Shown piece after piece: positions 18,970-26,816 of a stretch of 64,000 nt of DNA. A program made the translations under genes and the position numbers. The stretch lies in assembly GCF_017309585.1 (NCBI RefSeq), contig NZ_CP071321.1, positions 1,116,001 through 1,180,000 on the forward strand. The letters are read 5' to 3'. This stretch comes from Nitrogeniibacter aestuarii (GTDB lineage Bacteria; Pseudomonadota; Gammaproteobacteria; Burkholderiales; Rhodocyclaceae). The notes under the pieces were generated by a model that saw nothing but the letters and a program-made list of their open reading frames with translations, did not search any database and was not told the origin of the DNA. Numbering within the stretch: the first letter of the stretch is position 1; each line of letters starts with the position of its first letter.

Positions 18970-19020
18970 TGAGACAGATGTCGCTCGCGTCTCACCTCAT
19001 GGAAACGGGTGAGACAGCTG
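18970..19020. promoter_or_regulatory. Putative upstream activator sites before second PQQ dehydrogenase
   Basis: TGAGACA at 18970, GTCTCACC at 18989 and GGTGAGACAGCTG from 19008 form two overlapping inverted repeats, 50-100 bases before the sigma-54-type promoter. TGAGACAGCTG is shared exactly with the site before acoX at 29801. Confidence 0.55.
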
Positions 19021-19069
19021 ATCAAGCAGTGGTGTTTTATAAGTTATTGATTTAAGTTGTATTTCCATC

Positions 19070-19085
19070 TGGCACGGAAGTCGCA
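19070..19085 (+). promoter_or_regulatory. Sigma-54 promoter for second PQQ dehydrogenase
   Basis: TGGCACGGAAGTCGCA has a perfect -24 box and TCGCA at -12 with correct spacing. It lies 101 bases before the gene start. Confidence 0.7.
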
Positions 19086-19185
19086 CTTAGGAGACGCGCG
19101 ACACCGCCAACGCACCACGGGCTGGAGCGTCGCGGAACCAGACACCGCTCAATGGCGGCTGAAAAAACAACTCACGGAGACACTC

Positions 19186-20859
19186 ATGATTTCAGCGCGA
19201 ACTACCGTCGTCTGCAGCATGCTCGCCCTGGTGGGGGCCATGGCGACCACGCCGGCCCTGGCCGAATCCGGCCCGGGCTACGACGATCCGAACAACTGGC
19301 CGCAGTACCACCGCAGCTTCAACGCCTGGCGCTACAGTCCGCTCAAGGACATCACCACCGCCAACGTGAAGGACCTCAAGGTGGCGTGGATCCACCAGCC
19401 GGGTAACATCACCCACGGTCTGCAGGCCACCCCGATCGTGATCGACGGCGTGCTGTACTACATCTCGGCCTTCAACAACGTGTGGGCCGTCGATGCCGCC
19501 ACCGGCAAGACCCTGTGGCATTACGAGCCCAAGCTGGCCCCGATCTCCAAGCAGGTGTTCTACGCGGCCGCCAGCCGGGGCGTGACCGTCGGTCGTGGCA
19601 AGGTCTATGTGGGCTCGCTGGACGGGCGCTTCATCGCGCTGGATCAGAAGACCGGCAAGGAACTGTGGTCCACCCAGCTCACCAACCAGAAGGAAGAATT
19701 CGGCGCACTGTTCTCCGCACCGCCCCAGCTGGCGGGCGACGTGCTTTTCGGTGGCACCACCGGCGGTGACCAGCCGATTCGCGGCAAGATCTACGCGGTC
19801 AATGCCGACACCGGTGAGCGCGTGTGGACCTTCGACATCCCGCAGGACGATCCGGAGAGCTTCCCGGGCGAGTCCTGGAAAGTGGGTGGCGGTTCCGCCT
19901 GGATGCCGGGCACCTACGATCCGCGCACCGACACCATCTACATCGGCACCTCGAACGCCGCGCCCGACTACTTCGCGCGCGACCGCAAGGGCGACAACAA
20001 GTGGACTGCCAGCCTGCTGGCCATCGACCCGAAGACCGGCAAGCTCAAGTGGGGCCGTCAGGAAATCCCGCATGACTCATGGGACTTCGACGCCGCCTAC
20101 GAGGCCCTGCAGGTCAAGGACAAGGACGGCAAGGACGTGATTGTTCACCTGAACAAGAGCGGCTTCGTGTTCGTGATGGACAAGGACAACGGCGACCTGG
20201 AAAACGTCTGGCAGTTCGCCGAGCACATGAACTGGGTCAAGGGCATCGACCCCAAGACCGGCGCACTGATCGACCCGGTCTACCCGGAGCAGGGCAAGGT
20301 CAAACTCTTCTGCCCGAACCTGCTCGGCGCACGTAGCTGGAACCACGGCGCCTACAACCCGGGCACCGGCCTGTGGTACTCCCACGCCATGGAAGTGTGT
20401 AACGAGGTGTCCTCGGCTCCGGACGATCCCGACAGCCTCAAGGCCATCTCGGCCCTGTCGCTCGGCATCGAATCCATCAAGCTGGTGCCGCCTCCGGGTG
20501 ACAAGCCCCATGGCCGCCTCGACGCCCGTGACCCGATCACCGGCAAGCGCGTATGGTCCATCCGCTACGACATGCCGCCGCTCTCCAGCGTGCTCACCAC
20601 CGCCGGTGGCCTGGTCTTCACTGGCGACATGGAAGGCAACATCTACAGCTACGATGCCAAGGACGGTAAGGAACTGTGGAAGTTCAGCGCCGGCTCCGGC
20701 CTGCGTGGCGGCCCGGTCAGCTACAAGGCCGGCGGCAAGCAGTACATCGTGATCCCGACTGGTCTCGGCTCGCATGCGCCGGGCTTCCTCGCGGGTGCCT
20801 ATCCGCAGATCAAGGATCTGCCGGGCGGGGCGGCGCTCATCGCCTTCACCCTGCCGTAA
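19186..20859 (+). CDS. PQQ-dependent dehydrogenase, second type, lacking the Cys-Cys pair
   Basis: 557 residues from the ATG at 19186, chosen because GGAGA precedes it and a signal peptide follows (ATTPALAES). It is a quinoprotein propeller of the alcohol dehydrogenase family: NNWPQYHRSFNAWRYSPL at the start, the catalytic segment DSWDFDAAYEAL with an Asp two residues after the catalytic one (lanthanide-type signature), and TAGGLVFTGDMEGN near the end. Where the family usually has two adjacent cysteines before the conserved RG, this protein reads FYAAASRG, so the usual disulfide ring is absent. It has its own sigma-54-type promoter, and a di-haem cytochrome gene follows. The substrate is unknown. 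Confidence 0.88.
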   Translation: MISARTTVVCSMLALVGAMATTPALAESGPGYDDPNNWPQYHRSFNAWRYSPLKDITTANVKDLKVAWIHQPGNITHGLQATPIVIDGVLYYISAFNNVWAVDAATGKTLWHYEPKLAPISKQVFYAAASRGVTVGRGKVYVGSLDGRFIALDQKTGKELWSTQLTNQKEEFGALFSAPPQLAGDVLFGGTTGGDQPIRGKIYAVNADTGERVWTFDIPQDDPESFPGESWKVGGGSAWMPGTYDPRTDTIYIGTSNAAPDYFARDRKGDNKWTASLLAIDPKTGKLKWGRQEIPHDSWDFDAAYEALQVKDKDGKDVIVHLNKSGFVFVMDKDNGDLENVWQFAEHMNWVKGIDPKTGALIDPVYPEQGKVKLFCPNLLGARSWNHGAYNPGTGLWYSHAMEVCNEVSSAPDDPDSLKAISALSLGIESIKLVPPPGDKPHGRLDARDPITGKRVWSIRYDMPPLSSVLTTAGGLVFTGDMEGNIYSYDAKDGKELWKFSAGSGLRGGPVSYKAGGKQYIVIPTGLGSHAPGFLAGAYPQIKDLPGGAALIAFTLP

Positions 20860-20898
20860 CGACCTCCTGTCGGCGGGGCGCATGGCCCCGTCGTATTG

Positions 20899-20935
20899 CC
20901 CCGCGGGCGTACTCATCGACGCCCCGGGGATTTTT
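20899..20935 (+). terminator. Terminator after second PQQ dehydrogenase
   Basis: The stem CCCCGCGGGCGT / ACGCCCCGGGG, with one bulge, is followed by ATTTTTG. The cytochrome gene starts 43 bases later, so some read-through is likely. Confidence 0.7.
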
Positions 20936-20977
20936 GTATCACCACGCGGGAGACCCGACCCGCAGGGAGTTGAAAAC

Positions 20978-21646
20978 ATGAGTCGAGTCGAGAAATCTAT
21001 TCCCCAACGGATTCAACACGTGCTGCTGGCATTTGCCGGCATCGCGCTGAGCGCATCGGCCTTTGCGGTCGCGCCCCCGGCCAAGGACAAAACGGCCGAC
21101 ACCACCGCCGGGCAGCATCGCTTCGAAAAGCTGTGCGTCACCTGTCATGGCCCGTCCGGTGATGGTGCCCCCGGTCGCGCACCCAAGCTGCAAGGGCGTA
21201 CCGATCTGACCAAAGCGGCCATTCACGATCGCATCGTCACCGGCAAGCACGGCGAGCACCCCATGCCGCCCTGGGGCACGGTGCTGGATGAAAAAGCCAT
21301 CGGTGAGCTGGTCGCCTACGTGAGCTGGCTGGGCACGCAGCAAGGCAAGGTCGAACACGCCGGCCTGGCCCCCTTCGACCTGAAAGACCCGGAACGCATC
21401 GAAGCCGGCCACAAACGCTTCAACAAGACCTGCGCAGGCTACTGCCACGGCTACGAAGGCGTCGGCGGCCGCGCACCCGATTTCAAAGGGCGGGATGACC
21501 TCACCGCCGAAGACATGTACCAGACCATCTACCACGGCCGTGAAGGTGCCGACGTGATGCCGCCGTGGGGCGGAGCGCTGTCGGACGAGATCATCTGGGA
21601 ACTGGTGGCGTACCTGCAGTATCTGGGGACGCAGCCGGCGGAGTGA
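20978..21646 (+). CDS. Di-haem cytochrome c with one unusual CxxxCH site
   Basis: 222 residues from the ATG at 20978 (GCAGGGAG upstream) with a signal peptide (IALSASAFAVAP). Two cytochrome c domains: the first has CVTCH and the ligand region HPMPPWG; the second has CAGYCH, with three residues between the cysteines rather than two, and ligand region DVMPPWG. The two halves are alike (KLQGRTDLT / DFKGRDDLT), which indicates an internal duplication. It is likely the electron acceptor for the second PQQ dehydrogenase. The CxxxCH haem site is rare. Confidence 0.88.
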   Translation: MSRVEKSIPQRIQHVLLAFAGIALSASAFAVAPPAKDKTADTTAGQHRFEKLCVTCHGPSGDGAPGRAPKLQGRTDLTKAAIHDRIVTGKHGEHPMPPWGTVLDEKAIGELVAYVSWLGTQQGKVEHAGLAPFDLKDPERIEAGHKRFNKTCAGYCHGYEGVGGRAPDFKGRDDLTAEDMYQTIYHGREGADVMPPWGGALSDEIIWELVAYLQYLGTQPAE

Positions 21647-21666
21647 GTATCGCGACGGAATGAAAG

Positions 21667-21693
21667 CGGGCGGCTTTGGCCGCCCGTTATTGT
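21667..21693 (+). terminator. Terminator after di-haem cytochrome c
   Basis: The stem CGGGCGGC / GCCGCCCG with loop TTTG is followed by TTATTGTTT. Confidence 0.75.
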
Positions 21694-21721
21694 TTGCTGG
21701 ATTCGAATTCTGGTGAGGTGC

Positions 21722-21755
21722 GTAGGGTGCGTTAGGCGAAGCCGTAACGCACCGA
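21722..21755 (+). repeat. REP-like palindromic unit (copy a)
   Basis: GGGTGCGTTAGGCG...CGTAACGCACC is an imperfect palindrome. Its reverse complement recurs at 21868-21900. Such gtgcgtta/taacgcac units are dispersed repeats in many proteobacteria. Confidence 0.65.
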
Positions 21756-21771
21756 ACGGGGGGGGAATAAA

Positions 21772-21801
21772 CAAACGCCGCCCGAGGTCGAGCGGCGTTT
21801 G
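21772..21801. repeat. Hairpin, possible terminator relic
   Basis: A perfect 10-base inverted repeat (CAAACGCCGC / GCGGCGTTTG, ten-base loop) lies between the two REP-like units. No gene is seen around it. Confidence 0.5.
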
Positions 21802-21867
21802 AGAAGGCGCACTGCGGGACCGGGGCGGATTTTCGATAGGTAATTGAGTCCCGAGTTGAGGCGCCCA

Positions 21868-21900
21868 ATGGTGCGTTACGGCGGACGCCTAACGCACCCT
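21868..21900 (-). repeat. REP-like palindromic unit (copy b, inverted)
   Basis: GGTGCGTTACGGCG...CGCCTAACGCACC is the reverse complement of the unit at 21722 with few changes. A related fragment, GAACGCACCCT, is at 21994. Confidence 0.6.
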
Positions 21901-21956
21901 TGTATTGTTTTCCCAGACCTCTTGTCAGCCTATTCTTCGGAATTGCGGTCATCAGG

Positions 21957-21982
21957 TCGGGTCGGGGGATCCCCCGACCCGA
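21957..21982. repeat. Perfect 26-bp palindrome upstream of IS110 transposase
   Basis: Arms TCGGGTCGGGGGA / TCCCCCGACCCGA with no loop. It lies 151 bases before the transposase start. It may be part of the non-coding end of the element or a target structure. Confidence 0.6.
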
Positions 21983-22132
21983 GTGGCTGGATGCCGAACG
22001 CACCCTTGGGAACGAACCCGTAGCGTAGATCCAAGCAGCAGCCGCTCACCCTCACCAACAGATCGGACAGTATCTTTGGCCCGGCATGGCCGGCAGCCCG
22101 GATGAACAAGGTGGATCAAGGGAGGAATCGGG

Positions 22133-23101
22133 ATGGACACGGTTGTACTTGGTATCGATGTCTCAAAGAGCAAGCTGGACTGCGTGTTGCTCTATTCGCA
22201 AGGCAAGACGCGCCACAAGGTTGTTGGCAATAGCGTTGAGGGGCTTGCCATGCTTGAGCAGTGGCTCGACAAGCACGAAGTGGAGATGCTGCACGTGTGC
22301 ATGGAAGCGACGGGCATCTATTGGGAGCTGGCGGCCGAAACGATGGCCAAACGCTCAGACTGCGTTGTCAGCGTCGTCAATCCTGCTCAGATCAAGGCCT
22401 TCGGTGCATCGCGTCTGGTTCGCACCAAGACCGATAAGGCCGACGCAGCGTTGATTGCCCGGTTCTGTACGGAGCGCCGTCCTGAGGCCTGGCAGCCACC
22501 AAGTGCTCAGGAGCAGGCTCTGCGCGCGATGGTGCTTCGGCTCGATGCCTTGCACGGCATGCGCACGCAGGAGAGCAATCGACTTGAGAGCGCTCGGGAA
22601 GCCGTTCGCGCAGGAATCGAAGAGCATCTGACGTGGCTGGACGAGCAGATCGCCCGGCTGGAGCGACAAATCCGCGATCACATCGATAGCGACCCTGATA
22701 TGCGTGACAAGCGACAACTGCTCGAATCAATCCCTGGAGTCGGGGAGCGAACCGTCGCTGTGCTGCTGGCCTTCTATGCGCACCCCGAACGCTTCGGCAA
22801 AGCCCGCAAGGCCGTTGCTTTCGCAGGACTCGACCCACGACAGCACGAATCCGGTTCGAGCGTGCGAGGCCGAACGCATCTGTCGAAGATCGGTGATGTG
22901 TTGGTGCGCAAAGCGCACTACATGCCCGCCATGGTCGCTGCTTACAAAACCCGCTGGGGCGGCCTGTTCCGTCTAAGACTCGCCAGTGCGGGGAAGCATC
23001 CCAAACTCATCATCGGCGCAATGATGAGGAAGCTACTGCAGGTCGCCTTCGGCGTTCTCAAATCAGGAAAACCATTCGATCCGGCCCTTCATGGGGCTTG
23101 A
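22133..23101 (+). mobile_element. IS110-family transposase
   Basis: 322 residues with an AGGGAGGAATCGGG leader. The N-terminal DEDD RuvC-like domain shows GIDVSKSKLD (first Asp), CMEATGIYW (Glu) and RTKTDKADAALIARF (Asp pair). The C-terminal domain has SIPGVGERT and AGLDPRQHESGSS...HLSKIGD, with the serine used by this family. Both are complete, so the enzyme looks active. IS110 elements carry no long terminal inverted repeats and use a non-coding bridge RNA at one end. The sequence ACAGTATCT occurs on both sides (22067-22075 and 23110-23118). Only the upstream side has room for a bridge RNA. Confidence 0.93.
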
Positions 23102-23116
23102 TTCGGATAACAGTAT

Positions 23117-24787
23117 CTACAGAGTCCGCCTTGCGCGCGTTGATTGTTTGTACGAGTTTGCGATAGTTCGATTGGTAGGTCTGTATGAGGTTCCTTCTGA
23201 TCTTTTTGAATGCTTTATCAAAATTCTTCTTAAGTACGCTGGAATGTCCATGTCCGACCCAAATGCGGAGATGTCAATTTCGTTAAGTTGATCCGAAAAT
23301 TCTGAAAGCAGACTAAGTATCTCTTTTTCATCCATAAACTCTCGGCTTGTTTCTGTTGTTGCTCTCTGTCCATTGGGCTCGATGTGGTTTTCGTAACTGA
23401 ATAATTCCTCTTTTAGGCGTAGGTTTACCTTTTCAGTGTTGGCTTCCAAGAGCTGTTTGATAAAATCAGTTGGATATATCTTTCTATTTTCATCTATCGA
23501 TGCTACTTCAAGAATAAAGTGAACTACTAAGAATTCCTGAATGCTGTAGTGCGAAAAACGATAATCACCGTCTGAGTTTCGATTGAGTAGCGACCTCCCG
23601 GTGATGTCGAGTCTGGTTAATTTCTCGATTTCGCCAAAGCTTTCCGTTAGCTCATCTAGCTCCGGAGGAGATATTTTTACTTTCTTCTTGGCTTGCATCT
23701 CAAACGCGAGTCGAGCGCAGACGAGAAATAACGTTTCTGATTTTATTCCGGTTTTAGCTTCCTCTCGAATAAGCCAATTCTTAACAAGAGAGTAGTACAG
23801 AGAGTATTCTGACCAAACTTTAAGTTTCTCGTCAGCTTCGACAAGTTCGCCGATGAACGACAACAACATTGGACGGCACCTAAGAGATCCCATTCTCGAG
23901 ACTATTTGCTTGGCTTTGGATCGGCGCGCCTTGTTTTTGTCGTATATAAAAGATTTTGGAAATCTATTTTCTAGGTATCTGTCGACTTGATAGTCGTCGA
24001 AGACGGATAAGTATTTGGATGGGCAGACAAATGGGCCTATTTTTATTCTTCCTAGTGCCTCAAGAGGGTCTGACTCGTGTTCGGGGAAGAATTGTGTTCG
24101 GCATGTGATTATTACCTTGCTAAAAGTTTTTGTGGCTTCGAGTATTTCTAGTAGCCTCTCGTGTGTTCTGCCGTACGCAGTAATGTCCTCATCAAGTGAG
24201 TCAAGGAGTAATAAAGTTTTTCTTCTGTTTTCAATTGCAGAAATTCTATTTATTGTGTCTTCGCCAAGCTTTTCGAGGTGGCAAGAATAGCCTTTAGGCC
24301 AAAATGGAGAGAGATGTAGAAGCTTTATCATAACGAGCGATGATGTTTTTCCCATCCCTGCGTCAGATAGTATGAATAATTGATTGTTTCCTTGTTGGAA
24401 GCTTTTTGCTTTTAAAAATTCCTCAATCTTTCTAAAAAGAGGTTGTTTTGAAATGAAAAAATCTTCATCGTGACGGTCGGCTGGATTGACTTCTTGGCAG
24501 CAGGGCTCGACGTAAACTTCTGCCAGCTCTAGTGGGTCGCTAAATAGAATTACGTTGTTTATTGAATTCAGCTCGCTATGTCTTTTTTTTCGGATGCGGC
24601 CAATATGCGCCCAGAGAGACTTAAGCCATTTGTCTCCCAAATCAAGAGGGATTATTTCAGTAAGCATTCGATTTGAGGCCTTTTGTGCAGGTTTTTTTTT
24701 GGTGCTGAAATGACATTGCTGTAATGTGTTGAAGTATTTTCTTGGAAAGAATTTTATATTTTTTATTTTGAATTGTGGTTTAAGCAT
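23117..24787 (-). CDS. NACHT-type STAND NTPase, probably truncated at its 3' end
   Basis: 556 residues in DNA far richer in A+T than all neighbours. Seen: a P-loop (FILSDAGMGKTSS, about 138-150), Walker B with extra acids (LLLLDSLDED, 192-201), a sensor-like VIITCRTQFF (225-234), and FSHYSIQEFLVVHFIL (411-426). The last is typical of the winged-helix region of NACHT proteins. Bacterial NACHT proteins are anti-phage sensors (established for the family). Only about 130 residues follow the winged helix, and the stop at 23117-23119 sits beside the IS110 flank, so the sensor may have been cut off. No known effector domain is seen in the first 110 residues. Horizontal acquisition is likely. Confidence 0.75.
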   Translation of the reverse strand: MLKPQFKIKNIKFFPRKYFNTLQQCHFSTKKKPAQKASNRMLTEIIPLDLGDKWLKSLWAHIGRIRKKRHSELNSINNVILFSDPLELAEVYVEPCCQEVNPADRHDEDFFISKQPLFRKIEEFLKAKSFQQGNNQLFILSDAGMGKTSSLVMIKLLHLSPFWPKGYSCHLEKLGEDTINRISAIENRRKTLLLLDSLDEDITAYGRTHERLLEILEATKTFSKVIITCRTQFFPEHESDPLEALGRIKIGPFVCPSKYLSVFDDYQVDRYLENRFPKSFIYDKNKARRSKAKQIVSRMGSLRCRPMLLSFIGELVEADEKLKVWSEYSLYYSLVKNWLIREEAKTGIKSETLFLVCARLAFEMQAKKKVKISPPELDELTESFGEIEKLTRLDITGRSLLNRNSDGDYRFSHYSIQEFLVVHFILEVASIDENRKIYPTDFIKQLLEANTEKVNLRLKEELFSYENHIEPNGQRATTETSREFMDEKEILSLLSEFSDQLNEIDISAFGSDMDIPAYLRRILIKHSKRSEGTSYRPTNRTIANSYKQSTRARRTL

Positions 24788-24801
24788 TTAGTCATGCAAA
24801 C

Positions 24802-25221
24802 CTATCTCATCAATACCACACCACCGATCCCCGCGAAGCAAACCAGCTGCGCCAGAAACAGCAAAAATCTGAGCAACACAACCCGGTTCGTCTGCACCAT
24901 CGACACATGAACCAGTGACTGCAGCACCCGCGCGACCACCGCGATGACCGACAACGTATCAACCGTATGCGTGATCGAATTCGTGGCATACGCACCAAAC
25001 ACCACTGCGATAAACACCGGCAGGTTTTCCACACAGTTGGCATGAGCGCGCATGGCGCGTTTGTAGAAGTCGCTGCCGCGAACGTCGTCGGCCTTGTAGT
25101 CGGTGAGTTGTGCCTTGCCTCTGAAGATGTTTCCCCAGCGGTAGATGCCCACGGTCATGACAAGCAGGAGCAGGGTCCAGAGGGCGAAGAGTACGACCAT
25201 GATGATGGCGATTGGCGTCAT
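24802..25221 (-). CDS. MAPEG family membrane protein
   Basis: 139 residues with four hydrophobic segments (about 5-25, 65-85, 90-110, 115-137). The central RAHANCVENLPVFIAVVFGA matches the RxxxNCxE region of the MAPEG superfamily, integral-membrane proteins related to glutathione S-transferases and leukotriene synthases. The bacterial substrates are mostly unknown. The gene has normal base composition, and the AT-rich NACHT gene begins 14 bases after its stop, so the border of the accessory island lies here. Confidence 0.82.
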   Translation of the reverse strand: MTPIAIIMVVLFALWTLLLLVMTVGIYRWGNIFRGKAQLTDYKADDVRGSDFYKRAMRAHANCVENLPVFIAVVFGAYATNSITHTVDTLSVIAVVARVLQSLVHVSMVQTNRVVLLRFLLFLAQLVCFAGIGGVVLMR

Positions 25222-25516
25222 GGCGATTCCGTTTTGCGCGGTTCAAGTATCTGAGGGTGTTGCGCTGTGTGGCGTATCTCTCACAGGGCCAGAAGATGCG
25301 GCACCGGGTCGATGTTATGGTGCCTCGACCCGACAGGCGATGCAATGCCCCATGGCTAGTGGGCTCAGGGCATCAGAATGCTTCTTATAGCCGTTTGGCA
25401 ATGGCTATCGATCAGCAAACCGGAATCATTACGCCGGAATAAGTCGCAACGTGCGTGTGTTCATGCAGATGTTCGCCAGGAGCGAACTCCGATCCATGAA
25501 TGAGCAGGAGCGCAAG

Positions 25517-26203
25517 ATGCTTTCGATCCGACATATCGCCCTCGCACTGGGCACTATCCTTACTCTGGGCGCGGGTGCCGCGCAGGCAAATGGCGCGGTG
25601 GTGGACGCCTATGGTGATTTTCTTCCCACGTTCACGGGCCCGGCCAATGGTGATCTGGACGTGATTGCGGCAGCCGGTTTCTACGACGGGGCGGCGCAAA
25701 ACTTCACCTTCAGCACGATCCTGGCCGACACGGTCGGCACCACCCCGGGGGCGCTGTATGTGTGGGGCATCGACCGGGGCCTGGGCACCGAGCGCTTTGT
25801 GACCGGCACGCCGTCCATCGGCGCGGGGGTGAGCTTCGACTCGGTACTGCTGGTCCGGCTGGATGGCACCGGCGTGTTCAACGATTTCATCCAGGGGGTC
25901 GTCACGCCGCTCGATCCGTCGATGATTCACCTGAGCAGTGTCACCGTCTCGGTGGAGGCGTTGCCCCTGAGCCTGTTTGCGCCCAATGCCGCGGGATTCG
26001 TTGCCCCCGACCAATACACCTGGAACCTGTGGCCGCGTGTGGGGCTGGGCAGCAACAGCCAGATCTCGGACTTCGCCCCCGATGCGAGCAACCTGGCATT
26101 CCAGGTCACCGCGGTGCCAGAGCCGGAGAGTTGGGCGCTGTTTCTTTCCGGCCTTGCCGTGACCGGGTTCGTGGCGAGACAGCGCGCTCGCGAGGCCCGC
26201 TGA
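25517..26203 (+). CDS. PEP-CTERM sorting domain protein
   Basis: 228 residues from the ATG at 25517 (CAGGAGCGCAAG upstream); upstream in-frame ATGs at 25451 and 25496 are possible but would precede the signal peptide (LGTILTLGAGAAQA). The C-terminus VPEPESWALFLSGLAVTGFVARQRAR has the PEP motif, a membrane segment and basic residues: the sorting signal for exosortase. Such proteins are exported and processed at the envelope, often as exopolysaccharide partners. The body is low in charge and cysteine-free, with no known enzyme motif. No exosortase gene is in the window. Confidence 0.85.
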   Translation: MLSIRHIALALGTILTLGAGAAQANGAVVDAYGDFLPTFTGPANGDLDVIAAAGFYDGAAQNFTFSTILADTVGTTPGALYVWGIDRGLGTERFVTGTPSIGAGVSFDSVLLVRLDGTGVFNDFIQGVVTPLDPSMIHLSSVTVSVEALPLSLFAPNAAGFVAPDQYTWNLWPRVGLGSNSQISDFAPDASNLAFQVTAVPEPESWALFLSGLAVTGFVARQRAREAR

Positions 26204-26299
26204 TCCGGCGGATGCCGGGTGTCGCGTCGGGCAGGGCAAAGTCACTTGGCCGCAAAATACTCACCAGTGAAATGCGCCCCTGGAGTCTGGTTCTCCAAC

Positions 26300-26335
26300 A
26301 AAAAAAAGGGGCGGCACATGCCGCCCCTTTTTTCT
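26300..26335. terminator. Terminator, duplicated with the activator 3' end
   Basis: AAAAAAAGGGGCGGCA / TGCCGCCCCTTTTTT flanks serve both directions. The same element is at 27548-27578, and the two copies share the flanking CTTTGCTGGCCTGAGCCG. Confidence 0.85.
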
Positions 26336-26352
26336 TTGCTGGCCTGAGCCGC

Positions 26353-26730
26353 TTACCAACCGTCCCTCCGGTTCGGCGGCACGATCTGCAGCTTGTCCAG
26401 CTTGCGATAGAAGGTCGCCCGCGACATGCCAAGTTCCTCGGCGGACTTCTTCACCTGCCACTGGTTGCGGCGCAGGGTTTCGATCATCTGGGCGCGCAAG
26501 GTGGCTTCGGCGTCGGTCTTGGAGACCGGCGTGCGTGGTGCCGGGGGGGCGCGGCCGGTCGTGCTATGGCGGGCATCTGCAGGGGCGTGCGGTCCATGGG
26601 CGGCATGTTGGGGGGCGTCATGCAGTCCGAGGCGCCGGAGAAGATCTCCGGCGGGAAGTGCTCGGGACGCAGGGCGTTGCCGTCGGCGATTAAACAGGCG
26701 TAGTGCAGTTAGCAGATATTGCCAGGCCAT
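26353..26730 (-). pseudogene. Partial duplicate of the 3' end of the sigma-54 activator gene
   Basis: This block matches 27598-27985, the end of the activator gene, over about 380 bases. The last 60 codons are in frame and intact (TPVSKTDAEATLR... to NRRDGW) and encode the Fis-type HTH. Upstream of that, a G-tract near 26543 has two extra bases that break the frame. About 12 bases are missing near 26700, and the AAA+ domain is absent. It cannot make a working activator. A short HTH-only peptide is conceivable, but no good ribosome site is visible. Confidence 0.85.
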
Positions 26731-26816
26731 CCTGCTTTTGCTTGATGGAGTATGACAAAGGGTTCAGTCCATGGAGTACAATGAGAATGTCAAAAAAATA
26801 CCCAAAAGGAATTTCG

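Noticed and set aside
22067..23118. ACAGTATCT on both sides of the transposase as a target-site duplication
   Set aside because: IS110 elements do not usually make such duplications, and the left end would leave almost no non-coding part. Kept only as a possible recombination core.
26353..26730. A complete small HTH regulator
   Set aside because: Only the last 60 codons match the activator; the rest is frameshifted and no ribosome site is visible, so I call it a pseudogene.
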